A DNA stretch of 64,000 nucleotides, taken from positions 159,024 through 223,023 of the forward strand of contig LUVW01000045.1 of the NCBI GenBank assembly GCA_001661515.1, in the 5' to 3' direction. The number at the start of each line of letters is the position of its first letter. Within the stretch, counting starts at the first letter, position 1. The stretch is from Capniomyces stellatus (lineage: Eukaryota > Kickxellomycota > Harpellomycetes > Harpellales > Legeriomycetaceae). The translations under genes were made by a program, and so were the position numbers. Positions 1 to 11,271 of this stretch are shown here, piece after piece. The notes beneath the pieces are model-generated. The model saw nothing but the letters and a program-made list of their open reading frames with translations, ran no database searches and was not told where the DNA came from.

Positions 1-16
1 GGGGGGGGGGGGGGGG
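1..16. repeat. Poly-G run at window edge
   Basis: The window begins with sixteen consecutive G residues in otherwise AT-rich DNA. No telomere-like unit follows. It is most likely a contig-end or sequencing artefact, not a biological element. Confidence 0.6.
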
Positions 17-716
17 TTGGTATTCGATTTTGTTTTCCTGTTTGATTATATCGATATGTTTGATATTTACTGTATTTTGGTGTTATTGTAATTTTCGAAA
101 AGGCTTTGTTCAGTAGCGCTGCAGTTTTTTTTTTCCTTTTTAAGTGTGAATATGTCATCTTGAGGTATACAGTGAGTGAGTGTAAGTTGCTCTTGTTCGG
201 ATTTGAATATTTACTACTTTTAACACAGCATATTATATTTCCGAGCGGATTCTTTTGTTTTTAGCCAATAGTATCACTTTCACGCGATGCATAATTATCA
301 ACCACCAACTTCCTGGTTAGCCAGCTAGACATACAATCAATGTTTTTAAATTATCTGTACACTTTTGATGTATGTAATAGCTTCAAATTAAAGCAAAACT
401 TGATCATTATTTCCAAAAGTGATTTTCCGAATTAAATTAATTTGGGTGTGCATTAAGGTTATCGCAGTCTAGAACCGTGCGATTTTCGATCCAACATGTT
501 GGTAGAAAATGTATATTATGTGGTCTTTGATCAAAGTGTGTAAAGCGAGGGAAAAAAAAGGGTTTATTAAAATTTGTAACTTTGTATAATGGCACCATTC
601 ACAAAGTCATGATGGCACAAACACGCAATCCTTTAAATGAATCCAGTCATTATAATGCTAGCTTGCAATACAACCGTTCATTTCTTAATTCAGAGCAGGG
701 TTTACTTACAAAAAAA

Positions 717-794
717 TTTGTGATATTTTTTGTTTTTGTGATATTTTTTGTTTTTGTGATATTTTTTGTTTTTGTGATATTTTTTGTTTTTTAA
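717..794. repeat. 18-bp minisatellite, about 4 copies
   Basis: The unit TGATATTTTTTGTTTTTG is repeated about four times without change. It can be read as a hydrophobic peptide, but the flanks are not convincing coding sequence, so I treat it as a non-coding tandem repeat. Confidence 0.8.
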
Positions 795-1736
795 AAGTAC
801 TATATAATATTTACTTTATCTTGTTGAACTGATTACAACAACACTTTGAGACATTTGGCATAAGAAAAATTCCATGTAAAAGTGATGTACGGTGTTTAGA
901 GTATCATTTTTAGGCCCGGATAGCAAGTGTAATGATGGTGCAGACTTGTTAATGGGTGCATCATTTTCTCAAGGTTTGCCTTGCTTCTAAATATATGCTG
1001 TCGCATGTTGGATCAGCAACTTGTTGATTTATTCTTAATCATTCCCTAGACCCAGTTGCATTTAGATTGGCTTGCTGTTTTTGCTTTTTATTTTGAGCTT
1101 GGTGGCATTTTCCGCTTTTGGCTACAGTGTTTTTGAATTGGTTTTGTATGGCTATCAATTTTGGCGCAGGAAAAATACTAGTCAGTGTCTTAGTTTTTGA
1201 TCTCCATAAGAATAAATTCCACATACATTTAAAAAGACAGAGTTTAGTACCTTTTTCGCCATTCGTTTCAAACATCAAATATTAGCCCCAAAACATAACA
1301 TTGGACATAATTTGTTCAAAAAAAGAAGCAAATGGAACTTTTTTTTCTTTTTTTTTAAATTGAAACATGGATTTTGTTTTTTTTTATTGAAATGCAAAAA
1401 GGACTTCAACTCGTATTAGCAGCATTCAAAACAAATTTTGCATAACATGCAATTTTAGTTTGATGAGGGCTAGTAAGTAAAACGAATCACCATTATAAAT
1501 GCTGCAAATAAGAATAATTTTAGGCTAAAAACCAATAATATAACAAACTGTCACCTCACTAGGACAAATATTTGAAAAAAGTGCAGCTATAACAGCGATC
1601 ACAATAATCAGACTATCCATTTCTTTATTTTTATCGTTGGCAAGACTTCCAGACCCTTAAACCTGCCAGAATTTCTTTAACAAAACTATCTAGCCTGCGT
1701 TTATGGCTGCTGTAAAGTTGTTATACTCGGAAATGA

Positions 1737-2790
1737 CTAGCTCACCCGAGTTTTGAGAGCTGCACTTGTGTAGATAATTTGATCTACATTTTGCTCTCGA
1801 GATATTATAAGTTTCAATAACTTCGTCAGAGCTCTTTGAGTTGTACTTGACAATCCATACAGAATTGCTTTGTTGGCTACGGAGTCAACTAAGTCTTGAA
1901 GTCCGGTATTGAGATGAAAATTATCAAAAAAAAAAAACACACACACACAGATAGACATCAGAGTCTTTACAGTTACGGTTCAGATTGCTTGCAGTCTCGT
2001 AGCAAGCATCCGTAACATTCCCAATATCAAATATGTGTGCCTTACAGGGGTTCGACTCTATGCTGCAAATAATTATGTGTAAAATCGCTATTCGCACCCA
2101 GCTGACCCCGCTGTGAGAATTTGGAACAAAGCCCTTAATCCCAGCTTCTAACAGCGTATTTATTTTGTTTAAACGAAGATCCAGACTTACATCTGACATT
2201 TCATCAATGTTACTGTGCATTGGTGTTACCTTGAAATCAGGTATATTCATTACCAATATATTTTTATACCCAAAGTCAACCATCTAACAAACGGATGTCA
2301 CAGCAGACTTGACAAAGCTTACCGTGAATTATTTGATTATGTACTGGTCTTCATTAATAGCGAATAGTACGCGAACCAAATTGCAGATGGCTGCTTGGAT
2401 CGCTACGAAATCACTTTATATGTTTATCACATGGCTCCCGATTATGCCATAAAAGTAGATCGTGTGTTAGTATGTGCCTTTATCTCCATTAGTATCCAAC
2501 GTACTATTAACATACGGTCCGCATACAGTCTCACCCTTTGCAAAGTCAAGTCCAAAAGTGTATATTTTTCAAAAAACACCAAGCACTTGACTCATACTGG
2601 TCCCTTGGCAAATATATTGTTCCAGCAAAGGTAATCTGGCTTGGACAAAATATAGTTCCCAGTATCCGAAAGACAGTTTCCAAAGACAATAAGTTGTTTA
2701 TTTGTGTTTAGCCCAAGACAGGCAGTTGCTAGAATGGAGAAAATAGCTATTTTCTGTATGAGCGTCACTGCGTTATTTTGAATCTCTACA
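1737..2790 (-). pseudogene. Decayed GDSL-type esterase/lipase
   Basis: Read on the minus strand, the segment starts with a signal-peptide-like stretch (about 2770-2700). It is followed by FGNCLSDTGN at about 2690-2660, which aligns with the FGDSLSDTGN block I of secreted GDSL esterases. The nucleophile position reads Cys and the preceding Asp reads Asn. Further on come the family-like block YKNILVMNIPDF (about 2265-2230) and a block V-like DNFHL (about 1915) that carries the catalytic Asp/His pair. In-frame stops (a TGA after the GPV motif, a TAG just before 2283) and frame changes near 2600 and at the A-rich run near 1930 break the frame. No functional start codon is visible. Known family: secreted or surface carbohydrate and lipid esterases. 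I infer a dead copy. Confidence 0.7.
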
Positions 2791-2841
2791 ATCTGTTTCT
2801 ATACAAAGAACGTGACGTATCGCCTTTATATCATCACACAG

Positions 2842-3365
2842 CTAAACTCGGCCAGTTTTGTTTACTATATATTTGTCGCTAATGGACACAGAATAATTTT
2901 CGGGTTGTATGCTTTTTTGACCAAAACAAAGGCTATGTCGAGCTAGTTTGGAGTGCAGTCGCGTTAATAAAAATAAATACAGCAGCAACAACTGGCTGTG
3001 CAAAAAAAAATATGGAAAAAAAAATATAAAGTAAAGAAAAATATATTTCAAAAAAAAAAAAGAAAAAAGAAAAAAAGTATAAAAGTATAAAAGTATAAAA
3101 GTATAAAAGTATAAAAGTATAAAAGTATAAAATATAAAATATAAAATAAAAATTTTAAAAGACTTGATGCATCGTCACATGGCCAAGAATTGGACTGTCC
3201 TGAGCTAATTGAAATTATCATTGAAGGGAAATGTGCGTTGACGGCGTGGTCAAAGGCGATGTAGAGTTTGAAATTACAACTTGATTTTGAGTTTATTGCG
3301 ATTGATATTTTGTAAAATTGGGCCAAGTGAACAAAGCTAGAAGATACCAACAACACCAAGCACAA
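2842..3365 (-). other. Possible secreted-protein relic
   Basis: A minus-strand frame gives a leader-like hydrophobic start without an ATG. A Cys-containing segment follows (SSCNFKLYIAFDHAVNAHF and NSWPCDDASS), and then the frame runs into tandem repeat DNA at 3060-3146. I do not recognise a family. It may be the remains of another secreted protein next to the GDSL relic, or chance. Confidence 0.25.
3074..3150. repeat. GTATAAAA tandem repeat
   Basis: About six copies of the 8-bp unit GTATAAAA pass into 7-bp TATAAAA copies. Simple AT-rich microsatellite. Confidence 0.8.
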
Positions 3366-4366
3366 TGAGATGGTGCAGATACAATGGCAGATGACTAATC
3401 TGTCATAGATGGTTAGTTGTTTTTTTTTTAGCTGACAAGCGTATGATGGGGGTATTTTGAATACTTTTATTAGAGAAAAAACACTTGGCTAGTGTTCATT
3501 TTATCACGCTTATTAGTGCTGGTTGAAGCGGTGTATCAGTAGAGATTTGAGTTTAAGCGATAAACAATAATGATAGCGATAAAGCGAAATTAAAAACAAA
3601 AGTTATATTTCAATAATAATAAAATAAAAGTAAATATTTCAATTAAAAAAAAAAAAGGCTTTTAGAAAAAAAGTGGCTTGGGAGTAACATAACACGTAGT
3701 ACAAGATTTGAATGTGTGCGAATTGAATCTTGCAGTTTGATTAGTAAGTAGGCAAATTGAAATGTTTTGGTGTTTAGTAAACGTGTTTAAAGTAGCAAAG
3801 CATGGGTTTGTTTGCTAATGGAATGGAAGGGAAGGGGATACAAAATTACGAATCTGTGCTGATGGGCATTTGAAACCAGCCTGTAATAAGATGTAAAAAT
3901 AGAAAGAATGATCAGCTTAGCTGGAATTGTGATAAAGTCAGCAAAGTTTATAGACAACATTTTTATAATTAAGCGAATTAAATCCAAATATTGAAAAAAT
4001 TAGAATGGTGGAAAAAAGCGTTCGCTTTTTGGTTTAGAAGTAAAAAGTATAAATCCATAAACAGTGAATGGTAGTGGATCTGAAGTTGAAGTAAATTATA
4101 GGAGTCAATTCAAACATTAATTGCTAGAACGTGTGGTAGCACTTTTCTTTGCTAAACATTAATACTATTTTTTTTCTTTAAAAAAAAAACGAAATAAAGG
4201 TGGCAATCATAAATACCAGCGCAAAAAGTAGAAATTAAAACTGATAGCAAGGTAAATACAAAGGTCAAAACTAGCGATTGGAACAAAGATCACGTACATA
4301 ATACAGATACAAATACAAATAAAAAACGTCCAAAGCGCAGAGAAAGGGGGTAAATATACAGCAGCG
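3366..4366. other. AT-rich intergenic DNA upstream of ATG7
   Basis: No supported gene. At 4013-4031 there is a short inverted repeat, AAAAAGCG TT CGCTTTTT (8-bp arms, 2-bp loop), about 340 bases before the ATG7 start. Its role is unknown. Confidence 0.5.
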
Positions 4367-7300
4367 ATGAAGCCAATACAATTCGAGCCAATAAAGACGA
4401 CAATAAACCCGCAATTCTGGACGGAATTGGTCAATCACAAGCTATATGAGGCCAAATTAAGTTCAGAGAAAGTGAACATTCAAGGTTGGTACGAATGTGG
4501 GAGATGGCGAACAATTCAGAGCAAAGGAGGGCAAGGTAGAGGATCGGGGGAGGCAGAAGACATTTTTGCTCTACAATCAAGAGTTCAGTTGGAGAACCTA
4601 AAAGAAGACACAACAAATAGACCAAAATCGAGAGCGAAAACGGCAGAGGGAGAAAAAGAGAGAGTGGTGAACAAGGTAGGGTATAAATGCATGTACGGCG
4701 AGTTGTACAACACGAACACGATAGAGGAGTTTAAAAAGATGGACAGGAATGAGCTGTTGAAAAAGTACACAAAAAAGGTAAATTGACCGTGTGGATAGTA
4801 GTTGTATTTGGATTGTATAAAAATAAAGAGAAAAAAAAAGTGTAATGGCGAGCTACTTTGGATAAAAAGTATGCTTAAATGCAGCTTTTTTTTCTAAACA
4901 ACTTGAATTTTTATAAACAAAGAAATTTTTGTGTATATAAAAAAAAACATGGAGTAGATAATGGGGTATATAGAAAGTGGGGAGGCTACAGCTGATCCGA
5001 ACCTGCTGATGGGAGTTTTGGCAACAACCTTTGCTGATTTAAAAAAGTACAAATTTTTTTATTGGATTGGGTACCCATCGATCCAGCAAAAGGGGAAACT
5101 AGATACTGAGTATGATGCGGAGAGTTTCAAGAGCTCGATTGACTTGTGCAGCTCGATAGAATCAAGCTTGAACAAGTACAGCATATCAGAGGTAAGCAAG
5201 AACGTTAGAAGCTTTTACATGGGATAAATGAGGGTTGAAACTCGGATTAAAAAAATACTTGGGTGTGGCGGATTGATAGAAATATTATTTTGGGGGAGTG
5301 TGGAGTGGTTATAAAGCTGATAAATACTGATTATAGATGAACAGCTTGTGCGTAGAGTACAGAAACTTTGCAGAAAAGAACCCTAGCCAATCAGCCATTT
5401 TCTGTGTTGGGTATCTAGGGAAGAGTGCAGGAATGACCGAAAGTGCCTGGATGATTCGAAGTCTGTCGAAATGGTTTGAGGTGGAGATGAGAACGGAAAA
5501 CGTAAGCAAAGAAAAGAGGAAGAAAAGTATATAGTACAGCTGTTTGTTGGTATGTGAGCTTTAAATAGTGTAGATACGTATTAACCAATGTGGTGTTGGT
5601 ATTTAAACTGTTTTTAGGTAATGGTGGGATTTATAGATCCGTGCGGCCACAAAGAAAAGGTTGGCTGGCCACTGCGCAATATTTTGGTATGGCTTAGAAA
5701 ATGGCATCCGAGAGAAACGATGCAAGTTTTGAGCTTTAGAGATGAGTCGGTTCGAGAAAACAGATACTTGGAGGACTTGACAGCAGTGGAGACCATTTTC
5801 CAAAGTCTGATAGTTACAGTTTGTACCAAGGCAACGATAGGTTTGTACCAGTAAAAGCAATAAAAATGAATATATAGTTAGATAAATAAATGGATAAATA
5901 AATGAATGGATAAACAAATAAATGCATGGTTAAATAAATAAATGAATGGATGGATAAAGTAAATCAGTTAATCTTTGGGTTTAAAGCCCAAATAATGAAT
6001 ATTTGGAATTTATTACATTGCATTTACTGATCAAAGAAGGGGTGTGTGTGTGTGTGTTGTGAATTGAAAATAGAGGACGAGTACAAGTCGATTGGGTGGG
6101 AAAGAAACTCGCAAGGAAAAATGATGCCTAAAATAACGGATTTGTCATCCACAATGAACCCTGAACGGTACGGAAAAAAAAACGCACTAATATTTGTTAA
6201 AGAAAAAAAGAAAGGGAAAAAAAATAATAATTGGAATTAAAAGAAAAGGGATTTAAATGTATAATAGGTTGGCAGAATCATCACTGAGTCTTAATTTGCA
6301 GCTGATGAAATGGAGAGTTGCACCAGATTTGAATTTGGAAAAAGTAGCAAACACCAAGTGTTTGTTGGTTGGATCAGGGACTCTAGGCTGCAACGTGGCA
6401 CGGATATTACTAGTAAGTTTGCAGTTGTTATTATGGATGTTGTAGTAGTTTGGAGCGCATTTATTCTTATTTATATTTTCGTTAATATTTTTATTAATAT
6501 TTTAAGATATAAAAAAAATGAAAGTTTCGAGTTGAGGATGTTTATAAGGGATTGGTAAACTGGGATTAAAGCATTATATATGTTTGTTAGGGTTGGGGAG
6601 TTAAGAAAATAACATTTATAGATAACGGTACAGTGGCTTACTCGAATCCACCACGTCAGCCCTTGTACAACTTTGCAGATGTTGGAAAGCCAAAATCAGA
6701 GGCAGCAGCAGAAAGCATGAAACTTATATTTCCAGGAATAGTAAGTGTGTGAATGGTGAATGGTGATTGGTGAATGGTGAATGGTTAATGGTGATTAGTT
6801 AATGGTGATTGGTGATTGGGTCACTTTTTAATAATAATAAAAAAAAAGAGTAAATTGACAAGGTAAACCAATTGGTAATCAATTAGGATGCAAGCGGAGT
6901 CCAACTTTCGATTCCAATGCCTGGCCATCCCGTGCAGCCAGCAAACGAAACAGAGGTTCTAAATCAGGTTGAGCTTCTTGAGAGTCTGGTTAGACAGCAC
7001 GATGTTATTTATCTGCTGACAGACAGCCGTGAGAGCCGATGGTTGCCAACTCTTTTGGGTGCTGCAAACAAAAAACTGGTGATCTGTTCGGCACTTGGAT
7101 TTGATTCGTTTGTGGTGATGCGTCACGGCGTGGCTGCAAAGATCAACGAGGATCTCGAGATATCCGGGTACGATGTGGGCAACTACGTCAAGAATAAGCT
7201 TGGGTGTTACTTTTGCAACGATGTTGTTGCTCCAATTGACGTGAGTTTACTAATGGTATTATTTATATAATATTTACTAATGGTATTATTTTTATAATAT

Positions 7301-8213
7301 TTACTAATGGTATTTATATAATATTTACATAGTCAATGAGCGATAGAACCCTTGATCAACAATGCACAGTTACTCGACCTGGACTTGCTCCTATTGCTGC
7401 TGCAAACGCTGTAGAATTGATGGTTTCTGTTCTCCAGCATCCGCAAGGGTAAGTCAACTTGCCAGCTCTTAATAAGGGTTATGTTTTTTTTTTTTATGAG
7501 CCAAACTGATAAGTCTAAATGTTTTCTACTTACAACTGATATTTTTGCCCTTTTTTTCTTTTTTTCCTTCTTTTTTTTACCTTTGTTAGACCAATGGCGT
7601 ATCCTGTAATCGGCAAAAATGGCAGTAGGTCAAGCGAGACTCAGAACTTGCTGTTTGGCGATATGCCTCCACACCAGATCCGCGGGTTTTTGGGTGGATT
7701 TCAGCAGAATTTGATATTCGGAAACTCTTATGACAAGTGCACAGCATGCTCAGACATTGTACGTATTTTTTTTATACACATATTAATTACTAATGTTTAA
7801 CTTGTTCATTTTGGCTTGAAAGTCGGCATCACTTGATTAAAAAAAGAAAAAAAAGAAAGAAAGAAAGAAAAAGCGTGATGGATAATAAGGGACTTGGTTG
7901 GATTTACAACTAAACCAAATGTGTTTTTATTAACTAGGTCATCGATGCGTACAAAAACAGATCCAAAAACAACTTTTTGCTAAATGCGTTCAATAACTCT
8001 GTCAAAGACCAACCAAGCCTACAATCAAAAACCTACCAAATAATGTCTCCCCTGTTTGCAAGCCAGGTGCCTGAAGACGAATCGGATGTTCCGTTTAACT
8101 ACTTGGAGTCGTTAACCGGGCTTGCGGAGTTACACAAACTGACATCAGAAATGATCAACAACGAAACTTTCAGTGAGGTTGAAGGTTCAGACGACGATTT
8201 TTGTAAACTGTAA
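4367..8213 (+). CDS. ATG7: Autophagy E1-like activating enzyme Atg7
   Basis: Atg7 adenylates the ubiquitin-like proteins Atg8 and Atg12 and carries them as thioesters to Atg3 and Atg10 in the cytosol. I place eleven exons: 4367-4777, 4958-5191, 5337-5501, 5618-5840, 6074-6167, 6268-6412, 6591-6740, 6887-7240, 7333-7448, 7590-7758 and 7938-8213. They are joined by GT-AG introns with consistent phase and give about 778 aa (human about 700). The N-terminal Atg7 domain shows LYNTNT and [12 protein letters not shown]. The ThiF/E1 domain shows the nucleotide loop VGSGTLGC (about residue 410) and the ESRWLP and [11 protein letters not shown] blocks. The catalytic Cys lies in [12 protein letters not shown] at about residue 603 (codon near 7363). 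The C-terminal block [11 protein letters not shown] is present. The start is the first ATG in frame with the conserved N terminus. Confidence 0.96.
5860..5965 (+). repeat. ATAAATAAATGGATA-type repeat in ATG7 intron 4
   Basis: Degenerate 4-bp/12-bp repeats of AAAT and GGAT lie entirely inside the intron at 5841-6073. They extend that intron to 233 bases, long for this gene. Confidence 0.7.
6745..6825 (+). repeat. TGGTGAAT-type tandem repeat in ATG7 intron 7
   Basis: About ten degenerate copies of an 8-bp unit (GAATGGTG / GATTGGTG) start a few bases after the 5' splice site at 6741. Confidence 0.75.
7243..7332 (+). repeat. Triplicated segment forming most of ATG7 intron 8
   Basis: Three copies of TTTACTAATGGTATT plus a TATAATA spacer make up nearly all of the 92-base intron 7241-7332, suggesting the intron grew by local duplication. 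Confidence 0.7.
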
Positions 8214-8524
8214 TTCATGCTTTTATTTTATTTTACATTTAAATTTTAATATCTTTATCATTTACATTTACATTTACATTTCAGTATCTTTATCATTTTA
8301 AATTGACATTATAAAAATAAAAGTAAAAGTAAAAAAAAACAAAAGTAAAAAGTAAAAGTAAAAACAAAAACTAATGGGTGGATGTGGGGGTGGGGATCTA
8401 ATAACAACAATATAACCAAGTATTTCCAAACTTGTCTTTAGCCAAATTCAGATGTCAAAAAATAAGTGGAAAGCAAAGTAAACTTTATACAGAATAAAAC
8501 AAACACTCAAGAACCAAAATTGGT
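8214..8524. other. Convergent intergenic spacer, A/T-rich repeats
   Basis: Short repeats of TTTACATT and AAAAGTAA lie between the 3' ends of ATG7 and the minus-strand RING gene. I see no gene here. Confidence 0.6.
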
Positions 8525-9889
8525 TCAGACTTTGAAAACATGGACAGTTTTGGCTATTCGTTGTCTACAGAAGGGACATTCAGGTCTTTCGCTTTCCAAA
8601 ATGACATTGGCACACTCGATGCAGCAGCACATATGGCCACAGTTTAGCAGCACACAGTTGATGGTATTGTCTAGACAAATTTTGCATAGGTTTTCGTCAT
8701 TGTCATAATTGTTGGTGTTATTTTCGTCTTGGATTTTCATTTCCTTTTTAGTCGTGTCAATCAAATCGTTCAATTTTTCTGACAAATCCTTCTTCTCCAA
8801 AACCATCGAAATGTCTACATGGTTCTTCAGCATAATTGTTTTGATTGTTTTTGTCGATAGCGTTGACACGTCGATCTTGTTTTTAATAATGTCCCGAACA
8901 GTAATTGTTTCTTGGTCGGCATTTAGGTTTATTAGGGGAGCTTCGTGTTTATTTGTGCTGGTGTTGCTGGTGTTACTTCTGGCACCATAGCTATGACTCT
9001 GTGTTTGTGTTTGTGGCTGGCGGTATGTGGTTGTGTTTGGTCCGGAATTTGACGGCCCAGGCCTGTTCATATTGCAGCCAGCCCCAGCCAATCCCCTGTA
9101 CGTATTGCTTATATGTTCGTTGATCCGATCTCTGTCTATTTGCGTGGAGGTTGGCCCCGGTTCCCCTGGCGTCGCTCCTGGCCCATGGCTTTGGCCCGCT
9201 CCTGCCAAGTTCGATGACGTGCTGGAATCCATAAATCTTTTCTCTATTTCGTTACCAATCTCGCTCATTGCCGACTCAAACTGGTTGCTCAGATACCCCA
9301 GCCCGCCCGCCCAGCTTTCCATTCCTACAGACTCGCCGTGGCCGCCAAAGTTGCTTGAACTTGCTCCACCAGTGGTTTTGTCAACTGCCGGCTTTGGAAT
9401 CAAAGACCGATACTTTATTTCTGCTGCGTTTGAAGGAACACCGTTTTTAATTATACAGTCCACCAAATCCGCCTTTTCTATTTGGTGTCGCGCCGAGTAA
9501 AGCCCGTACATCTGCAGGTATTTCCGGAGCTCTCTTGTTGGCAACTTTTCCAGCGCCTCCTTGCCCATTAGCGACATTGTCAAGTACTTTTCACACAAAT
9601 CGCACGTACGCTCTGCCTGCTTGTACCCAAACTTTGGAATATACCATTTGTTCAATGAGCAGCCCCCGCAAACAACTTGCCCGCAATTCTTGCAGTTCTT
9701 TTTCCTATTGAAAAAGCTAAAACTCAGCCCGCAAATGCTACAGGCATTGCATTCTGGCAACTCGTTCATCTCCGGAACCGTGTACCTAAAGTACTCGGAA
9801 TCTACCTGCGGTCCATTTACTTTGCTAAGAATCTCTGCCTCTCTCTGGCTCAGTTTCCCGCTTTTTAGTTTGAATGGCTTGGTAACCAT
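8525..9889 (-). CDS. FYVE-like/SAP/RING E3 ubiquitin ligase (CARP/RNF34 type)
   Basis: This single-exon ORF encodes 454 aa. Residues about 46-100 form a double zinc finger of FYVE type (CSICGLSF, a basic RKKNCKNCG, VCGGCS, CDLCEKY). It lacks the WxxD motif and has RKKNCK in place of RRHHCR, as in the CARP/rififylin/RNF34 family, whose finger does not bind PI3P in the usual way. A SAP-like helix pair follows (LPTRELRKYLQMYGLYSARHQ and ADLVDCIIKNG, about 115-150). The middle, about 190-320, is Gly/Ser/Thr/Asn-rich and disordered. The C terminus is a C3HC4 RING: CKICLD, LNCGHMCCCIEC, CPFC. Known role of the family: E3 ligases at endosomes or in cell-death pathways. The substrate here is unknown. 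Confidence 0.85.
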   Translation of the reverse strand: MVTKPFKLKSGKLSQREAEILSKVNGPQVDSEYFRYTVPEMNELPECNACSICGLSFSFFNRKKNCKNCGQVVCGGCSLNKWYIPKFGYKQAERTCDLCEKYLTMSLMGKEALEKLPTRELRKYLQMYGLYSARHQIEKADLVDCIIKNGVPSNAAEIKYRSLIPKPAVDKTTGGASSSNFGGHGESVGMESWAGGLGYLSNQFESAMSEIGNEIEKRFMDSSTSSNLAGAGQSHGPGATPGEPGPTSTQIDRDRINEHISNTYRGLAGAGCNMNRPGPSNSGPNTTTYRQPQTQTQSHSYGARSNTSNTSTNKHEAPLINLNADQETITVRDIIKNKIDVSTLSTKTIKTIMLKNHVDISMVLEKKDLSEKLNDLIDTTKKEMKIQDENNTNNYDNDENLCKICLDNTINCVLLNCGHMCCCIECANVILESERPECPFCRQRIAKTVHVFKV

Positions 9890-11200
9890 ACCTGCTATCT
9901 CTATCTATTTCCCAATATACTTTTACCTGCTCGTATTTCCAGTCTAGTATTGCCGCTTATTTGCCCCCAATATTCGTTTTCCCTACTTTTGCTTTTAATT
10001 CTGTTGCTTGTCTTTTTTTATTTCTGTTTTTATTAAAATAAATATCTCAACCTTGCACTTTTACTTTCAATTTATAAACCGGAAAAGATTGGTCCATAAA
10101 CGGCACGTCTATTGTTGCTTAGCACAATATTCTTTACTTTTTCTCTTCTTTTTTTCTCTTCTTTTTTCGATAAATATTAATCCTCACATTACCAGCTACT
10201 TGCTACCAACCTTCAATCATCAAATTTCACTATATTTAAGCTTGTACTTTTTTCTATCACTCTTTTTTCTTTCTACTTTCTGTTATCTATTTTTATCGTA
10301 CTCTGTAGCTTTGTACCTTCAAATCCTATTTGTATTTTAAAGTCTAAAAATGAAAAGCTGAAAAAAAAATAAAGCGAGTATTACCAACTTCGGCGCTAAT
10401 TACCCACTATGTATAAACTCGAAATAGCTATCAAACTGTATACATTTAAAGTTCTGGTAGGAATAAACTCAATCAAGTTTCTGTCTTTGAATCATGTCTT
10501 TAAACCTCATCAAAATTAACAATTAGTATAAACAATTCTACGCTGTCGCTGAATTTTTGTAATGTTGCCAACTTTTTTTTTATATTTATTTTTTTAGTAA
10601 AAATTACACTTTTACTTTGATACATAAAAGTCGATTTTGTTTTAAACTGCAAGTTGATTAGTTGGTTCATGTTAAACTGGCATTTTTATTGGTCAATAAA
10701 CCATCTTTTAATCAGTTATATCAAGAGTTTTGGTTTTTATATTCGCCTTGTTGTTACAGAAATAGTATACTCAATTATGTAATTTGACTTTAAACTTCTC
10801 AATTAGCTTCAATAAATTTGTACTTTACACAGTTTTATTATTATTACTATTGGATTCACTTGAATATTTCAATTAAAATGCTTACACAGACTTTTTCGCA
10901 AATATCATAACTTTTTCTAAAAGCTTGAAACTTGTAAGCTGCTATATGTCTACAATGTACTCAGTTTACAACACACAGTTTACTTCCAAACTCACACGTC
11001 AGTATTGAACATTGCTTTTGGATGCTAGCAAGAACGCTGACCAACAAAAAGCAGTTCCACTACAAACGCATTTATTATCCCGCATCTAAACGACAGAGTC
11101 AAATGATACTGAATTTGCGATCCTAGTAAATCAAAACAACCAAAAAGTGCCCACTGGCTTTATTTATCAATAAAAAAAAGGCACCAAAATACCAAAACTC
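9890..11200. other. AT-rich intergenic region
   Basis: A pyrimidine-rich stretch (about 9890-10350) lies upstream of the minus-strand RING gene and probably contains its promoter. The rest is AT-rich with no ORF or motif I can support. Confidence 0.5.
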
Positions 11201-11271
11201 TGCGTCAGCCGGGAGTCGAACCCGGGCCAATTGCTTGGAAGGCAACTATTCTACCGCTATACTACTAACGC
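11201..11271 (-). tRNA. tRNA-Gly (anticodon UCC)
   Basis: On the minus strand the 71-nt sequence folds as a cloverleaf without an intron. GCGTTAG pairs with CTGACGC in the acceptor stem with A as discriminator. The anticodon stem GTTGC/GCAAT carries the loop CTTCCAA (anticodon TCC, reading GGR). The T arm is CCGGG-TTCGACT-CCCGG. The A/B-box-like elements are the AGCGGTAGAA D-loop and GGTTCGACTCC. Confidence 0.95.

Noticed and set aside
717..794. Tandem repeat considered as a CRISPR-like array
   Set aside because: The units are contiguous without spacers and the genome is clearly eukaryotic.
2040..2062. tRNA T-loop-like string GGGGTTCGACTC
   Set aside because: No acceptor, D or anticodon stems can be built around it, and it lies inside the GDSL relic coding sequence.
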